Positions 46,790 to 55,996 are shown, counted from the stretch's first letter. The stretch is DNA of 64,000 bases from Micromonospora sp. WMMD1082 (GCF_029626175.1 NZ_JARUBM010000002.1:620001-684000); one strand, 5' to 3'. Program-made: numbers and translations. The notes: generated by a model not told the origin, from the letters alone.

Positions 46790-47377
46790 ATGGACGTGAG
46801 CAACGCGCTGATCATCGTGGACGTACAGCAGGACTTCTGCGAGGGCGGCTCGCTGGCCGTGGCCGGCGGTGCGGGCGTGGCGGCCGGGATCTCCCGGCTG
46901 CTGGCCACCGAGCCGGACCGCTGGGACCACGTCGTGGCGACGAAGGACTACCACGTCGACCCCGGCACACACTTCGCCGATTCGCCGGACTATGTCAGCA
47001 CCTGGCCCCGACACTGCGTCGTCGGCACACCCGGCTCGGAGTTCCACCCGGAACTGGCCACCGACCGGATCGAGGCGGTCTTCCACAAGGGCGAGTACGC
47101 CGCCGCGTACTCCGGGTTCGAGGGGCACGCCGACGACGGCGAGCGCCTGGCCGACTGGCTTCGGCGGCGAGGGGTGGACCGGGTCGACGTGGTCGGCATC
47201 GCCACCGACCACTGCGTCCGGGCCACCGCCCTGGACTCCGCCCGGGAGGGCTTCGCCACCACCGTGCTGCTGGACCTGACCGCAGCGGTCGCGCCGGACA
47301 CCACCGATGTCGCGTTGCGCGCCTTCGACGGCGCCGGGATCACCACGCTCGGTTCACCTGTGATCAGGGACGCATGA
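46790..47377 (+). CDS. pncA: Nicotinamidase
   Basis: Hydrolyses nicotinamide to nicotinate, feeding the adjacent PncB. The 195-residue isochorismatase-fold enzyme has catalytic Asp in IIVDVQQDFCEGGSL, Lys in VATKDYHVDPGTHF (with the metal-binding His and Asp) and Cys in GIATDHCVRATALDS. Length and motif spacing are standard. The ATG at 46790 is favoured, with GTG at 46796 as an alternative. The same family activates pyrazinamide in mycobacteria. Confidence 0.94.
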   Translation: MDVSNALIIVDVQQDFCEGGSLAVAGGAGVAAGISRLLATEPDRWDHVVATKDYHVDPGTHFADSPDYVSTWPRHCVVGTPGSEFHPELATDRIEAVFHKGEYAAAYSGFEGHADDGERLADWLRRRGVDRVDVVGIATDHCVRATALDSAREGFATTVLLDLTAAVAPDTTDVALRAFDGAGITTLGSPVIRDA

Positions 47378-47417
47378 TCCGATAAATCGTTGGTAAGCGT
47401 CGTACCTGCCGTCGAGG

Positions 47418-48677
47418 ATGTCGGCGGAGGTACGGACCGACGTGAACATGAAGCCTTACCGGGAGGCGCTCGCCCTGCCCGGTCTGCGGTCGCTGCTGCT
47501 CGTGGCGGTACTGGCGCGGATCCCGCTGACCGCCACCGGCATCACGCTGACGTTCTACGTCGTGCAGGATCTCGGGCACGGCTACGGTGCCGCCGGGCTG
47601 GTCGGTGCCGCGATCACCGTCGGCGCGGCGATCGGCGGCCCGCTGCTCGGCCGCCTGGTGGACCGTCGCGGCCTGCGCCCCGTCCTGGTCCTCACCACCG
47701 TGGCCGAGGCCATCTTCTGGTCCACCGCGCCGGTGCTGTCGTACACCCTGCTGCTGCCGGCCGCGTTCGTGGCCGGCCTGCTCGCGTTGCCGATCTTCTC
47801 GGTGATCCGGCAGTCCATCGCCGCGCTGGTACCGCCGGAGCGTCGCCGCCCGGCCTACGCGCTGGACTCGATGTCGGTCGAGCTGTCATTCATGATCGGC
47901 CCCGCCCTGGCCACGGTCGGCGTCACCACCATCTCCGCCCGCCTCACGCTCTACCTGGTCGGTGCCGGCATCGTCGCCGCCGGCGTCGTGCTGTGGCTGC
48001 TCGATCCGCCGGTACGCGGCGCCGGCGAGACGTCGACCGGGCCGCAGCCGCGCATCGCCCGACGGCAGTGGCTCACCTCCCGGCTGGTGGCCGTGTTCGC
48101 GGTGAGCACCGCGGCGACCCTGGTGCTCGGTGGCACCGACGTGGCCGTCATCGCCGTGCTGAGGGAGAACGGCGACGTCGCCTTCACCGGCGCGGTGCTC
48201 TCCGTCTGGGCGGTGGCGTCGCTGGTCGGCGGCTTCGCGTACGGCGCGGTCCGCCGCTCGTTCTCCCCGGTGGCGCTGATGGGCGTGTTGAGCCTGTGCA
48301 CCATCCCCGTCGGGCTGGGCGGCTCACACTGGTGGCTGCTCTGCCTGGCGCTGATCCCGGCGGGCGCGCTCTGCGCGCCGACGATCGCGGCCACCTCCGA
48401 CACGGTCAGCCGGCTCGCCCCGGCCAGCGTGCGCGGCGAGGCGATGGGACTGCACGGCTCGGCGGTCACCGTCGGCATCGCGCTGGGCGCCCCGCTGGCC
48501 GGCGCGGTCATCGACGCCTCGGCGCCGCTGTGGGGCTTCGCGGTCACCGGCGCGATCGGCGCCCTGGTGGCCCTGGCGGTGCTGCCGATCGAGCTGCGTC
48601 ACCGCCGCGCCGACATCGCGGCCACCACCTCGAGCACCGACGACACCACCGCAGCGGCCCTCACCCCCACCACGTGA
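47418..48677 (+). CDS. Major facilitator superfamily transporter
   Basis: 419-residue permease with 12 predicted helices in two six-helix bundles. The cytoplasmic loop GRLVDRRGLRPVLVL after helix 2 is the MFS motif A. The second half has a matching but weaker loop (AYGAVRRSFSPVAL). The pattern is that of small-drug or sugar efflux MFS proteins; the substrate cannot be named. ATG 47418 has no good ribosome-binding site. GTG 47442 or ATG 47448, downstream of GGCGGAGG, may be the true start. Confidence 0.85.
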   Translation: MSAEVRTDVNMKPYREALALPGLRSLLLVAVLARIPLTATGITLTFYVVQDLGHGYGAAGLVGAAITVGAAIGGPLLGRLVDRRGLRPVLVLTTVAEAIFWSTAPVLSYTLLLPAAFVAGLLALPIFSVIRQSIAALVPPERRRPAYALDSMSVELSFMIGPALATVGVTTISARLTLYLVGAGIVAAGVVLWLLDPPVRGAGETSTGPQPRIARRQWLTSRLVAVFAVSTAATLVLGGTDVAVIAVLRENGDVAFTGAVLSVWAVASLVGGFAYGAVRRSFSPVALMGVLSLCTIPVGLGGSHWWLLCLALIPAGALCAPTIAATSDTVSRLAPASVRGEAMGLHGSAVTVGIALGAPLAGAVIDASAPLWGFAVTGAIGALVALAVLPIELRHRRADIAATTSSTDDTTAAALTPTT

Positions 48678-49089
48678 TCGCGCCCAGCCCACTGCGGTGC
48701 GTAACCATCAACCCTCCCCCCACCCTCTCCCGTGCTCCCTTTGCTCTGCTTCAACGGACGCAACAAACTACGGTGCGTATCGGCAACGCCGGCATGCTTT
48801 CACCACATCGCCCGCATCTCACCAGTTCAGCAGCTATTGCGTGGGTTGAAGCAGAGCAAAGGGGCGAAAGAGCGGTCGGTACTGGCGGACCAGTGACATC
48901 ACGCTGAGTGAGAACGCCGGAGAGATACTCAGTTGCACAAAGTAGCCCCGTACAGCCGTAGCAGCGCCCGGCATGGAGGGCCGAGATGGGCGGCCGGCCC
49001 GGCGACGGTGACCGGGAGGTCGCCCAGGGGCCGAGACGCGACGGGCGCCGCCCCGGCAGGGGTCGGCGCCCGTCGTACGGTGCGGTGGG
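48678..49089. other. Intergenic region holding a long inverted-repeat element
   Basis: No gene was found in these 412 bases between the MFS gene (plus) and ctaD (minus), which converge here. The main content is the 127-bp inverted-repeat element at 48737-48863, plus C-rich sequence before it. Confidence 0.6.
48737..48863. repeat. 127-bp inverted-repeat element (27-bp arms)
   Basis: Arms at 48737-48763 and 48837-48863 match in 25 of 27 positions. Both begin, reading inward, CCCTTTGCTCTGCTTCAAC, and the mismatches are GG versus CC just after that. The 73-base interior encodes nothing obvious. Such a foldback with terminal arms and no transposase resembles a MITE or other non-autonomous repeat. 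No clear target duplication is seen at the ends. It could also end both converging transcripts. Confidence 0.8.
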
Positions 49090-50847
49090 TCAGGGGCGGT
49101 CGATGTTGCTGGCGGTGTCCTCGGCGTAGGTGGCGCCGCCGTCGGACTCGCTGGTCAGCGGCTTGGAGCCACCCTCGGGCGGGCCGGCGATGGTCTGCCC
49201 GGCGGCCAGCTCGGGGAACTTCGCGTCGAAGGCCGGCCGCTCGGAGCGGATCCGCGGCATCCGGTCGAAGTTGCGCAGCGGCGGCGGCGAGCTGGTCGCC
49301 CACTCCAGCGAGTTGCCGTGACCCCAGGGGTCGTCGACCTCCACCACCGGACCGGCCTTGTACGACTTCCAGCAGTTGTAGAGGAACGGCAGCGTCGAGA
49401 TGCCGGTGATGAACGCACCGATCGTGGAGATCATGTTCAGCGTCGTGAAGCCGTCGCCGGGCAGATAGTCGGCGTACCTCCGGGGCATGCCCTCGTTGCC
49501 CAGCCAGTGCTGGATCAGGAACGTGGTGTGGAAGCCGATCATCGTCAGCCAGAAGTGAATCTTGGCGAGCCGCTCGTCGAGCATCCGGCCGAACATCTTC
49601 GGGAACCAGAAGTAGATGCCGGCGAAGACCGCGAACACGATGGTGCCGAAGAGCACGTAGTGGAAGTGCGCCACCACGAAGTACGAGTCGTGCAGGTGGA
49701 AGTCCAGCGGCGGGGCGGCCAGCAGCACACCGGTCAGGCCACCGAAGAGGAAGGTGACCAGGAAGCCGAGGGAGAACAGCATCGGCGACTCGAAGCTGAT
49801 CTGCCCCCGCCACATGGTGCCGATCCAGTTGAAGAACTTCATGCCGGTCGGTACGGCGATCAGGTAGCTCAGGAAACTGAAGAACGGCAGCAGCACCTGG
49901 CCGGTCGCGAACATGTGGTGCGCCCAGACGCTCATCGACAGGCCGGCGATGGCGATGGTCGCGGCGACCAGGCCCTTGTAGCCGAAGATCGGCTTGCGGG
50001 AGAAGACCGGGATGATCTCGCTGATGATGCCGAAGAACGGCAGCGCGATGATGTAGACCTCGGGGTGACCGAAGAACCAGAACAGGTGCTGCCAGAGCAT
50101 CGGCCCACCGGTGTCGGGGCTGTACACGTGGGCACCGAGGAGGCGGTCGGCGGCGAGCGCGAACAGCGCGGCGGCCAGCAGCGGGAAGACCAGGATCACC
50201 AGCAGGCTGGTGACCAGCATGTTCCAGGTGAAGATCGGCATCCGGAACATCGTCATGCCGGGCGCGCGCAGGGTCAGGATCGTGGTGATCAGGTTGACCG
50301 CACCGAGGATGGTGCCCAGACCGGAGACGGCCAGGCCGACCACCCACAGGTTGGCGCCGACGCCCGGGGCGTGCTCGGCGGTGCTCAGCGGGGTGTACGC
50401 GGTCCAGCCGAAGTCCGCCGCACCACCCGGAGTCAGGAAGCCGGCGGTGGCCATGGTGCCGCCGAACAGGTACAGCCAGTAGGCGAAGCTGTTCAGGCGC
50501 GGGAAGGAGACGTCGGGCGCACCGATCTGGATGGGCACGACGTAGTTGCCGAAGGCGAACACGATGGGCGTCGCGAAGAACAGCAGCATGATCGTGCCGT
50601 GCATCGTGAACAGCTGGTTGTACTGCTCGGGCGAGAGGAACTGCAGCCCCGGCCGGGCCAGTTCGGCCCGCATGATCAGGGCCATCAGGCCACCGATCAT
50701 GAAGAACACGAACGCGGTGACCATGTACATGATCCCGATCTGCTTCGCGTCCGTGGTCCGCAGCAGCCGCGCGATGGCCGACCCCTTGACCGGCTCCCGG
50801 ACCGGCCAGGGCCGGGTCACGACCGGCTTGGGTGCGACGGTGGTCAC
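49090..50847 (-). CDS. ctaD: Cytochrome c oxidase subunit I
   Basis: Catalytic subunit of aa3-type oxidase in the cytoplasmic membrane, 585 residues with about 12 helices. The haem/copper ligand regions are intact: [23 protein letters not shown] (CuB His and cross-linked Tyr region), [10 protein letters not shown] after the HHMF pair, and [10 protein letters not shown]. The GTG at 50847 has GGAGG 6 bases before it. The acidic C-terminal tail is typical of actinobacteria. The other oxidase subunits are not in the window, so this is a stand-alone or second ctaD. Confidence 0.95.
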   Translation of the reverse strand: MTTVAPKPVVTRPWPVREPVKGSAIARLLRTTDAKQIGIMYMVTAFVFFMIGGLMALIMRAELARPGLQFLSPEQYNQLFTMHGTIMLLFFATPIVFAFGNYVVPIQIGAPDVSFPRLNSFAYWLYLFGGTMATAGFLTPGGAADFGWTAYTPLSTAEHAPGVGANLWVVGLAVSGLGTILGAVNLITTILTLRAPGMTMFRMPIFTWNMLVTSLLVILVFPLLAAALFALAADRLLGAHVYSPDTGGPMLWQHLFWFFGHPEVYIIALPFFGIISEIIPVFSRKPIFGYKGLVAATIAIAGLSMSVWAHHMFATGQVLLPFFSFLSYLIAVPTGMKFFNWIGTMWRGQISFESPMLFSLGFLVTFLFGGLTGVLLAAPPLDFHLHDSYFVVAHFHYVLFGTIVFAVFAGIYFWFPKMFGRMLDERLAKIHFWLTMIGFHTTFLIQHWLGNEGMPRRYADYLPGDGFTTLNMISTIGAFITGISTLPFLYNCWKSYKAGPVVEVDDPWGHGNSLEWATSSPPPLRNFDRMPRIRSERPAFDAKFPELAAGQTIAGPPEGGSKPLTSESDGGATYAEDTASNIDRP

Positions 50848-50964
50848 GAGTGGCCTCCGGTTCTGGGTTGTCCCGCTCGGCACGCGCTGTCTCGGCGGGC
50901 CGTCATCCGCAAGGAGGATAGTCCCCGGCAGGTGACAGCGCCGCGTGGGGTCGCCGAGGGTGGA

Positions 50965-52071
50965 TCACAACGGGCCGAGGAGCAGCCGGTAGTGCTCGCC
51001 GAAGATGCGGTCGCCCCGCCCGCGCAACAGCGGGTCGCGCAGCGCCGGCGGCACGTCGCGGGTGCGGTTGCGGTCCCGGGTCCGGTCCTGCACCCATCGG
51101 GTACGCGGCCGACGCCGGCTCTCGTACGCGGTCAGGGCCGCGTCGACGCTGCCCGCCGCGCGCAGCGACTCGGCGAGCACCACCGCGTCCTCCAGGGCCA
51201 TCGCGGCCCCCTGCGACAGCGTCGGCGCGGTGGCGTGGGCGGCGTCGCCGACCAGGAGCACCCGGCCCCGGTACCAGCGCCCCAGCTCGACCTCGTCGGT
51301 GATCGTGGCGTGCACCCCGTCGAGCGCGTCGAGCACCTCCGGCACCGGCCCGCCGTAGTCGCCGAACAGCTCGCGCAGCCGGGCCGACGGGTCGGCCGGC
51401 AGGTCGGTCCCCGCCTCGTCGGCGTAGCAGTGCAGCCGGCCGGCGCCGATCGGCACCACGAGGAAGCCACTGCGCTGCCCGAGCAGCGCGGTCCACTCGT
51501 CGACGACCGGGCCGTCGCGCACGACGCCGCGATAGACCACCTGACCGGCGGGGCGGGGCGGGCCGCCGAGAGCCGCCAGCGCACGGATCGACGAACGCGG
51601 GCCGTCGGCGCCGATCACCAGGTCGTACTCGGTCTGGGTGCCGTCGACGAAGGTGACGCCGACCGCGGCCGGCAGCAGGTCGATGGTGCGCACCTCGGCG
51701 CCGTGCCGGACGGCACCGCCCGCCCCACTGAGCAGCACCCGGTGCAGGTCGGAGCGGGGCAGCGCGCGGCACTCGCCGACCCCGGCCCAGAGGGTGTCGA
51801 GGTCCACCTCGCACAGCGGCGAGCCCGCCGAGTCGAGGAACCGTTGCCGGTGGATGACCTGCCCGTACGGGCGGACCGGGCCGTCGAGGTCCAACCGCCG
51901 CAGCGCGCGGGCCGCGTTGCCCGGGAGATAGAGACCCGCGTCGGTGAGGTCGCCCGGCGGCGCCTTGTCGGTGAGGTCCGGCCGGAAACCCGCCAGGCGC
52001 AGCGCCCGGGCCACGGCCAGTCCGGCGATGCCCGCGCCGACGACGAGGATGCGCAGGGGGGAGCCACGCAT
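50965..52071 (-). CDS. FAD-dependent monooxygenase (aromatic hydroxylase type)
   Basis: 368-residue flavoprotein of the PHBH-like group. It has the Rossmann motif ILVVGAGIAGLAVARALRLAG (GxGxxG), the DG motif VIGADGPRSSIR and the second FAD motif VLLVGDAAHATAPTLSQGAAMALEDA (GD). It likely hydroxylates a small aromatic or urate-like substrate with NAD(P)H and oxygen. Substrate unknown. ATG 52071 is used because the conserved fold starts there and GGAGG lies upstream; the frame stays open further but lacks conserved code. Divergent from the GH12 gene. Confidence 0.88.
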   Translation of the reverse strand: MRGSPLRILVVGAGIAGLAVARALRLAGFRPDLTDKAPPGDLTDAGLYLPGNAARALRRLDLDGPVRPYGQVIHRQRFLDSAGSPLCEVDLDTLWAGVGECRALPRSDLHRVLLSGAGGAVRHGAEVRTIDLLPAAVGVTFVDGTQTEYDLVIGADGPRSSIRALAALGGPPRPAGQVVYRGVVRDGPVVDEWTALLGQRSGFLVVPIGAGRLHCYADEAGTDLPADPSARLRELFGDYGGPVPEVLDALDGVHATITDEVELGRWYRGRVLLVGDAAHATAPTLSQGAAMALEDAVVLAESLRAAGSVDAALTAYESRRRPRTRWVQDRTRDRNRTRDVPPALRDPLLRGRGDRIFGEHYRLLLGPL

Positions 52072-52426
52072 GAGGGTGTACGCCTCCGGAGGGTGCGGCA
52101 CGCGTTGAAGGCAAAAGGCTACTCGGCGCAATCGGCGCACACCAGAGGCAACCGGCCTGTCGCGGACAGCCCTCGGCACGTCGACGCCGCCCGCCCGACG
52201 GCTTCCACCCGTCCGCCCGGGGGATCCGGAGCGCGGCAGACGGTGCGACGACACACGTCACAATCCACCTTATTCACCCCCACCGGTTGCGCCCCTTGTT
52301 TCATGTATGTAAATGTGACGATGAGCATGGGAGCGCTCCCGGTTCCCCCTGACCGGTAGACGTTTCCGACCGCTCCATCCGCATCCGTCCCGGGCGTCGC
52401 CCTGACGCCGCAGCGCAAGGAGCATC
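52072..52426. other. Divergent promoter region of the monooxygenase and GH12 genes
   Basis: 355 bases without a gene. It holds the CebR-type palindrome at 52328-52341 on the GH12 side. The rest, 52100-52280, is GC-rich with no conserved code. No convincing -10/-35 pair could be fixed. Confidence 0.5.
52328..52341. promoter_or_regulatory. CebR-type operator
   Basis: TGGGAGCGCTCCCG matches 13 of 14 positions of the known actinobacterial CebR box TGGGAGCGCTCCCA, which is released when cellobiose or cello-oligosaccharides bind CebR. It lies 86 bases before the GH12 start, a normal place for repression. No cebR gene is in the window. Confidence 0.85.
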
Positions 52427-53596
52427 ATGAGACGTCCCCTGCGGGCCATCGTGGCCGCCGGCCTGCTCGCCGCCGGCACGATCGTCGCCGTAGCCTTCGG
52501 CGGCGGCACCGCCTCCGCCGACACCCAGATCTGCGAGCAGTACGGCACCACCGTGATCCAGAACCGGTACGTGGTGCAGAACAACCGCTGGGGCACCACC
52601 GCCCAGCAGTGCATCAACGTCACCGACACCGGCTTCCAGATCACCACCCAGAACGGCAGCAGCCCGACCAACGGCGCGCCCACCGCGTACCCGTCGATCT
52701 ACCTGGGCTGCCACTACACCAACTGCTCCCCCGGCACCAACCTGCCGATCCAGGTCAGCCAGATCAGCAGCGCCACCAGCAGCATCAACTACCGGTACGT
52801 CAGCAGCGGCACGTACAACGCCGCGTACGACATCTGGCTCGACCCGTCGCCCCGGCGGGACGGGGTGAACCAGATGGAGATCATGATCTGGTTCAACCGG
52901 CAGGGCCCGATCCAGCCGATCGGCTCCTCGGTGGGCAACGCCACCATCGACGGCCGCACCTGGGACGTCTGGACGGGCAGCAACGGTTCCAACAACGTCG
53001 TCTCGTACCTCGCCCCGTCGACGATCACCAGCGCGAACCTCAACCTGCTCGCCTTCATCAACGACGTACGCAGCCGCGGCGGGATCACCAACTCCTGGTA
53101 CCTGACCAGCATCCAGGCCGGATTCGAGCCCTGGCAGGGTGGCGTCGGCCTGGCCGTCAACAGCTTCTCGGCCTCGGTCAACGGCGGCGGCAACCCGACC
53201 CCGCCGCCCACCAACCCGCCGCCCACCACGCCCCCGCCGACCAACCCGCCGCCCACCACCCCGCCGCCGGGCGGCAGCAGCAGCTGCGCGGTGAGCTACA
53301 CCGCCAACTCGTGGAACAACGGCTTCACCGCCGACGTGCGGATCTCCAACACCGGGTCGAGCACCATCAACGGCTGGACGCTGACCTACTCGCTGCCCTC
53401 CGGGCAGCAGGTGAGCAACGCCTGGAACGCCACGGTCAGCCAGAGCGGCTCGTCGGTGACCGCGCGCAATGTCGGCCACAACGGCACGATCGCCCCCGGC
53501 GGCTCGGCCAGCTTCGGCTACCAGGGAACGCTGAGCGGGACGTACTCCTCCCCCACCAGCTTCTCCCTCAACGGCACCGCCTGCACCCGCTCCTGA
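52427..53596 (+). CDS. Secreted GH12 endoglucanase/xyloglucanase with CBM2
   Basis: 389-residue extracellular enzyme that cuts beta-1,4-glucans. It has a Sec signal peptide (1-31, cut near ASA-DT) and a GH12 catalytic domain (about 33-252). The nucleophile is Glu151 in QMEIMIWFN and the acid/base is Glu234 in AGFEPWQGG. A Pro/Thr linker (about 256-280) and a C-terminal CBM2 (about 286-389), with conserved terminal cysteines and Trp residues for cellulose binding, complete it. The ATG has AAGGAG 5 bases before it. The CebR-type box upstream predicts induction by cello-oligosaccharides, and the expansin at 3912-4937 would be a natural partner. Confidence 0.95.
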   Translation: MRRPLRAIVAAGLLAAGTIVAVAFGGGTASADTQICEQYGTTVIQNRYVVQNNRWGTTAQQCINVTDTGFQITTQNGSSPTNGAPTAYPSIYLGCHYTNCSPGTNLPIQVSQISSATSSINYRYVSSGTYNAAYDIWLDPSPRRDGVNQMEIMIWFNRQGPIQPIGSSVGNATIDGRTWDVWTGSNGSNNVVSYLAPSTITSANLNLLAFINDVRSRGGITNSWYLTSIQAGFEPWQGGVGLAVNSFSASVNGGGNPTPPPTNPPPTTPPPTNPPPTTPPPGGSSSCAVSYTANSWNNGFTADVRISNTGSSTINGWTLTYSLPSGQQVSNAWNATVSQSGSSVTARNVGHNGTIAPGGSASFGYQGTLSGTYSSPTSFSLNGTACTRS

Positions 53597-53609
53597 CGAG
53601 CGTGTAATT

Positions 53610-53643
53610 GGTGGGGGGCGCGGCGCAGCCCGCACCCCCCACC
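53610..53643 (+). terminator. Strong GC hairpin after the GH12 gene
   Basis: A stem of GGTGGGGGG with CCCCCCACC around a GC-rich loop, 13 bases after the stop. No T-run. A likely transcription terminator. Confidence 0.7.
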
Positions 53644-53795
53644 ACCGGTCGCATCCGCGGCCTCGGGCCACCGCCCGGGCGGTGGCCCTGACCTTGACCC
53701 AGATCTCAACCTTCACGCCGTCTCACGCCACCAACCAACCCCCGTCGCAGAAGCAGCAACTGGGCTAAAGTTGCTTCACCCAAATGTGGCAATTA

Positions 53796-54179
53796 TCAAT
53801 CTAGAAGCTCCCGAGGCATTGCCGGATCTTGATAGGCAACTGAATCATATTCTCGACACTCACGCAACGAATCTCGCTGGGCGTTCAGTAAATTAATCAG
53901 TTCGCGAAATCTTTGGTTACGAAGTTCATCGCCAGCCAACTGGTAGCCATTCCATGCGGCCGACAAATCCTCCTCGTGGCGTCTTGCCAACGCGGCCAGG
54001 TTCCAAAGATCTATCGAAGAGGAGCGGGACTTCCTGGCAAACACCCACTTGTTAAACCGTGCGTTCTCGGCGACCAGCTCCGCAGCCACTTCAACGAGTT
54101 CGAGCCCCGCTTTCGGCGATCCGATTACCCCTAGAAGTAGGGCAAACAGACCTTTTCCCTCACGAATTTCGCCACTCAC
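53796..54179 (-). CDS. Candidate immunity protein in a low-GC islet
   Basis: 127-residue cytoplasmic protein, not recognised. It is helical and charged, with DLWNLAALARRHEEDLSAAWNGYQLAGDELRNQRFRELIN-like helices and no signal peptide. Base use differs from the rest of the window: by count the stretch 53821-53940 is under 50% G+C, against clearly over 65% in neighbouring genes, a sign of horizontal transfer. The GTG start lies 6 bases after the stop of the toxin-like tail upstream. This is the usual toxin-then-immunity order of polymorphic toxin systems. The immunity role is inferred from that arrangement only. Confidence 0.55.
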   Translation of the reverse strand: MSGEIREGKGLFALLLGVIGSPKAGLELVEVAAELVAENARFNKWVFARKSRSSSIDLWNLAALARRHEEDLSAAWNGYQLAGDELRNQRFRELINLLNAQRDSLRECREYDSVAYQDPAMPRELLD

Positions 54180-54185
54180 GCCGAG

Positions 54186-54574
54186 TCACCCGACCTTTCG
54201 CCCATTGACTATCAGCCATCGAGCTAATCCGGTAGACGTATCCGGGACATCTACGCCACCAGCACGCAGCACGTCGCCACAGTATGTCAGACAACTGTTT
54301 GTCTCCACATCGTAAGGCCCTTGCTCTCGGCCGATCGTCCGACGCTGATACTCTCGCTCCCGTCGCACGAGGGTGCGGCGGCCGGTGCCGGAGCGGTGGT
54401 GGCGACCACCGTCACCGATGCCGCCACGGCCGCCGCCACGCCCGCCGCCAACCCGGCCCGAAGCCGGATCCGGAAACTGGATCGCCCGCTCCCAGGCGAT
54501 GATGTCGCAGCTGACGCAGATGCTCTGGATGCCCTTGAGACGGATGCCGGCAGCCACCATCGATCGACGAACAC
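54186..54574 (-). pseudogene. Disrupted secreted protein ending in a toxin-like tail
   Basis: Two reading frames over the same DNA each look protein-like in part. One (54287-54574) encodes a good signal peptide (RLRAGLAAGVAAAVAASVTVVA, ending ATTAPAPAAAP) and SCDGSESISVGRSAES. The other, ending at 54186, encodes GPYDVETNSCLTYCGDVLRAGGVDVPD and a short end. The second resembles the C-terminal tail of polymorphic toxins or NlpC-like domains (NxC...VLRAGG). The two join by a one-base shift in the AAGGGCC near 54315-54322. A frameshift or an orphan toxin remnant fits. Function is not claimed. Confidence 0.4.
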
Positions 54575-54699
54575 GTGCTCCCCCGTTGGTCGATATCGAA
54601 GATCAACGAAAAGATATGAGAGGGGTTCACGGTCGTCAACCGATCGTTCAGGGGTTGCATGTTGTCACCGGATGGTCTACGGAGAGGCTGCTATAGCGG

Positions 54700-55662
54700 T
54701 CAAACCCTGGTCAGGCGTACGGCGTCGGCGATGACATAGCCGCTGGCGGAACTCCACCGGCTCACCGCCACCCGGTTGGCGTCGCCGGCGGGCAGCGCGA
54801 AGGTGCCGAGGCTGCGCCACTGTCCGCCGCCGGTGCGCTGGTTGACGTACACCGTCTGGTTGCCGCCCGAGGTGTTGACGATGTAGGGCGTGGCGCTGTT
54901 GTAGCCGGCGTCGGCCGGATACCAGACCTCCACCCGGTAGCTGGCGCTGGCCGGGACGTTGAACCGGTACCAGGCGACGTCGCTGGCGGCGACCGGGTCG
55001 GCGTACCGGTAGTCGGCGCCGTAGCGCTGGCCGGAGTACGTCGAGACGCCCCAGTTGGCGCTGGCGGTGAACCGCCCGGCGGTGGTGTTGTCGACCGTCG
55101 CGCTCCACGCGGTGCCGCCGGCCATTCGCGCCGCCACGTCGGCGCGCATCACGTTCAGGTCGATGAACGACGGATCGATCTTGCCGGTGGTGCTGGTCTC
55201 CCGGTGCCCCCGGGCATGGCTGGCGTCCCGGCCGAGGCGGGTGAGCACGGCGGCCGTGGCGGCCAGCGAGGCGTTGTACTGCGCGGCCGTCATCTCCTGA
55301 CTGACGCCGTTGTAGTCGATCTCCCAGCCGATCATCAGGGTGTTGCCGTCGCCGGCCGGGATCGGCCCGCTGCCACCGCTGGCGCCGGCGTGGTTGCAGC
55401 GGCCGGCGGAGATGACGTGGAAGACGCCGTGGTAGTCGACCAGCGCCTGGCAGAGCGGGCCGGGCAGGTCGGAGCGGCCGTTGATGCAGATGTTGAGCGC
55501 CGGGTGCGGGTTGCTGGCGCTGGAGGTGGACGCGGTGTGGTGCCAGAGCACCCCGATCGGGTCGAACGAGCCGGGGCGCATCCGGTTGAGCCAGTCGCCC
55601 TCCACCACCACCTGCACGCCGGCACCGCGCAGCACATCCACCAGCCAGGGGATCGTGGCCAT
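54700..55662 (-). CDS. N-acetylmuramoyl-L-alanine amidase (type 2, endolysin-like) with C-terminal golvesin-like domain
   Basis: 320-residue peptidoglycan amidase. The N-terminal Amidase_2 domain (about 1-175) has LWHHTAST (zinc His), GWEIDYNG and HARGHRETSTTGKIDPS (second His and Lys region). The C-terminal domain (about 185-320), with YRYADPVAASDVAWYRFNVPA and repeated beta strands, resembles golvesin/xanthan-lyase-type modules. It has no signal peptide of its own, as in phage endolysins. The ATG overlaps by one base the stop of a 54-codon gene that encodes only a signal peptide. The two may be a split or frameshifted secreted amidase. Confidence 0.85.
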   Translation of the reverse strand: MATIPWLVDVLRGAGVQVVVEGDWLNRMRPGSFDPIGVLWHHTASTSSASNPHPALNICINGRSDLPGPLCQALVDYHGVFHVISAGRCNHAGASGGSGPIPAGDGNTLMIGWEIDYNGVSQEMTAAQYNASLAATAAVLTRLGRDASHARGHRETSTTGKIDPSFIDLNVMRADVAARMAGGTAWSATVDNTTAGRFTASANWGVSTYSGQRYGADYRYADPVAASDVAWYRFNVPASASYRVEVWYPADAGYNSATPYIVNTSGGNQTVYVNQRTGGGQWRSLGTFALPAGDANRVAVSRWSSASGYVIADAVRLTRV

Positions 55663-55826
55663 CAGGACTCCCGGAGCAGGTCGGCCAGGCACTCGACCGG
55701 CGAGGCGGCGTCGGCGGCGTGGGCGGCGACGGGCCGCGCGAGCAGGGTCAGCGCGGCGGCGGCCACCAGGGCCGGTACGCCGAGCAACCCCCGGCGGCGC
55801 AGGCGGGCGGGACGGTCAGGGGCCAT
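55662..55826 (-). CDS. Short signal-peptide-only gene upstream of the amidase
   Basis: 54 residues: an Arg-rich start (MAPDRPARLRRRGLLG), a hydrophobic core (VPALVAAAALTLLA), a cleavage-like AHA-AD and only 15 residues after it (DAASPVECLADLLRES). GGAGG lies 6 bases before the ATG, so it should be translated well. In many actinobacterial amidases a similar start leads into a long secreted enzyme. Here it ends in TGATG, overlapping the amidase ATG. It could be a remnant, a leader for coupled translation, or half of a frameshifted gene. Confidence 0.6.
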   Translation of the reverse strand: MAPDRPARLRRRGLLGVPALVAAAALTLLARPVAAHAADAASPVECLADLLRES

Positions 55827-55996
55827 GACAACCTCCGGACGATGACGGTCATCGATAGTTGGCCGAGACGCTACAGCGCGACACCCATCGATGTCGATAG
55901 TCTTCACCTGAAGGTTCGCCCGTGAAGTTTTCCAACTAGCGGTTGCCGCCGCTCCGCGCTGGCCGGAAACTGTGAAGCTCGACGACGGGGGGACGC

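Noticed and set aside
53301..53716. Long minus-strand frame opposite the GH12 gene
   Set aside because: Antisense of a gene with a full signal peptide, GH12 catalytic residues and CBM2. The frame is open only because of high GC.
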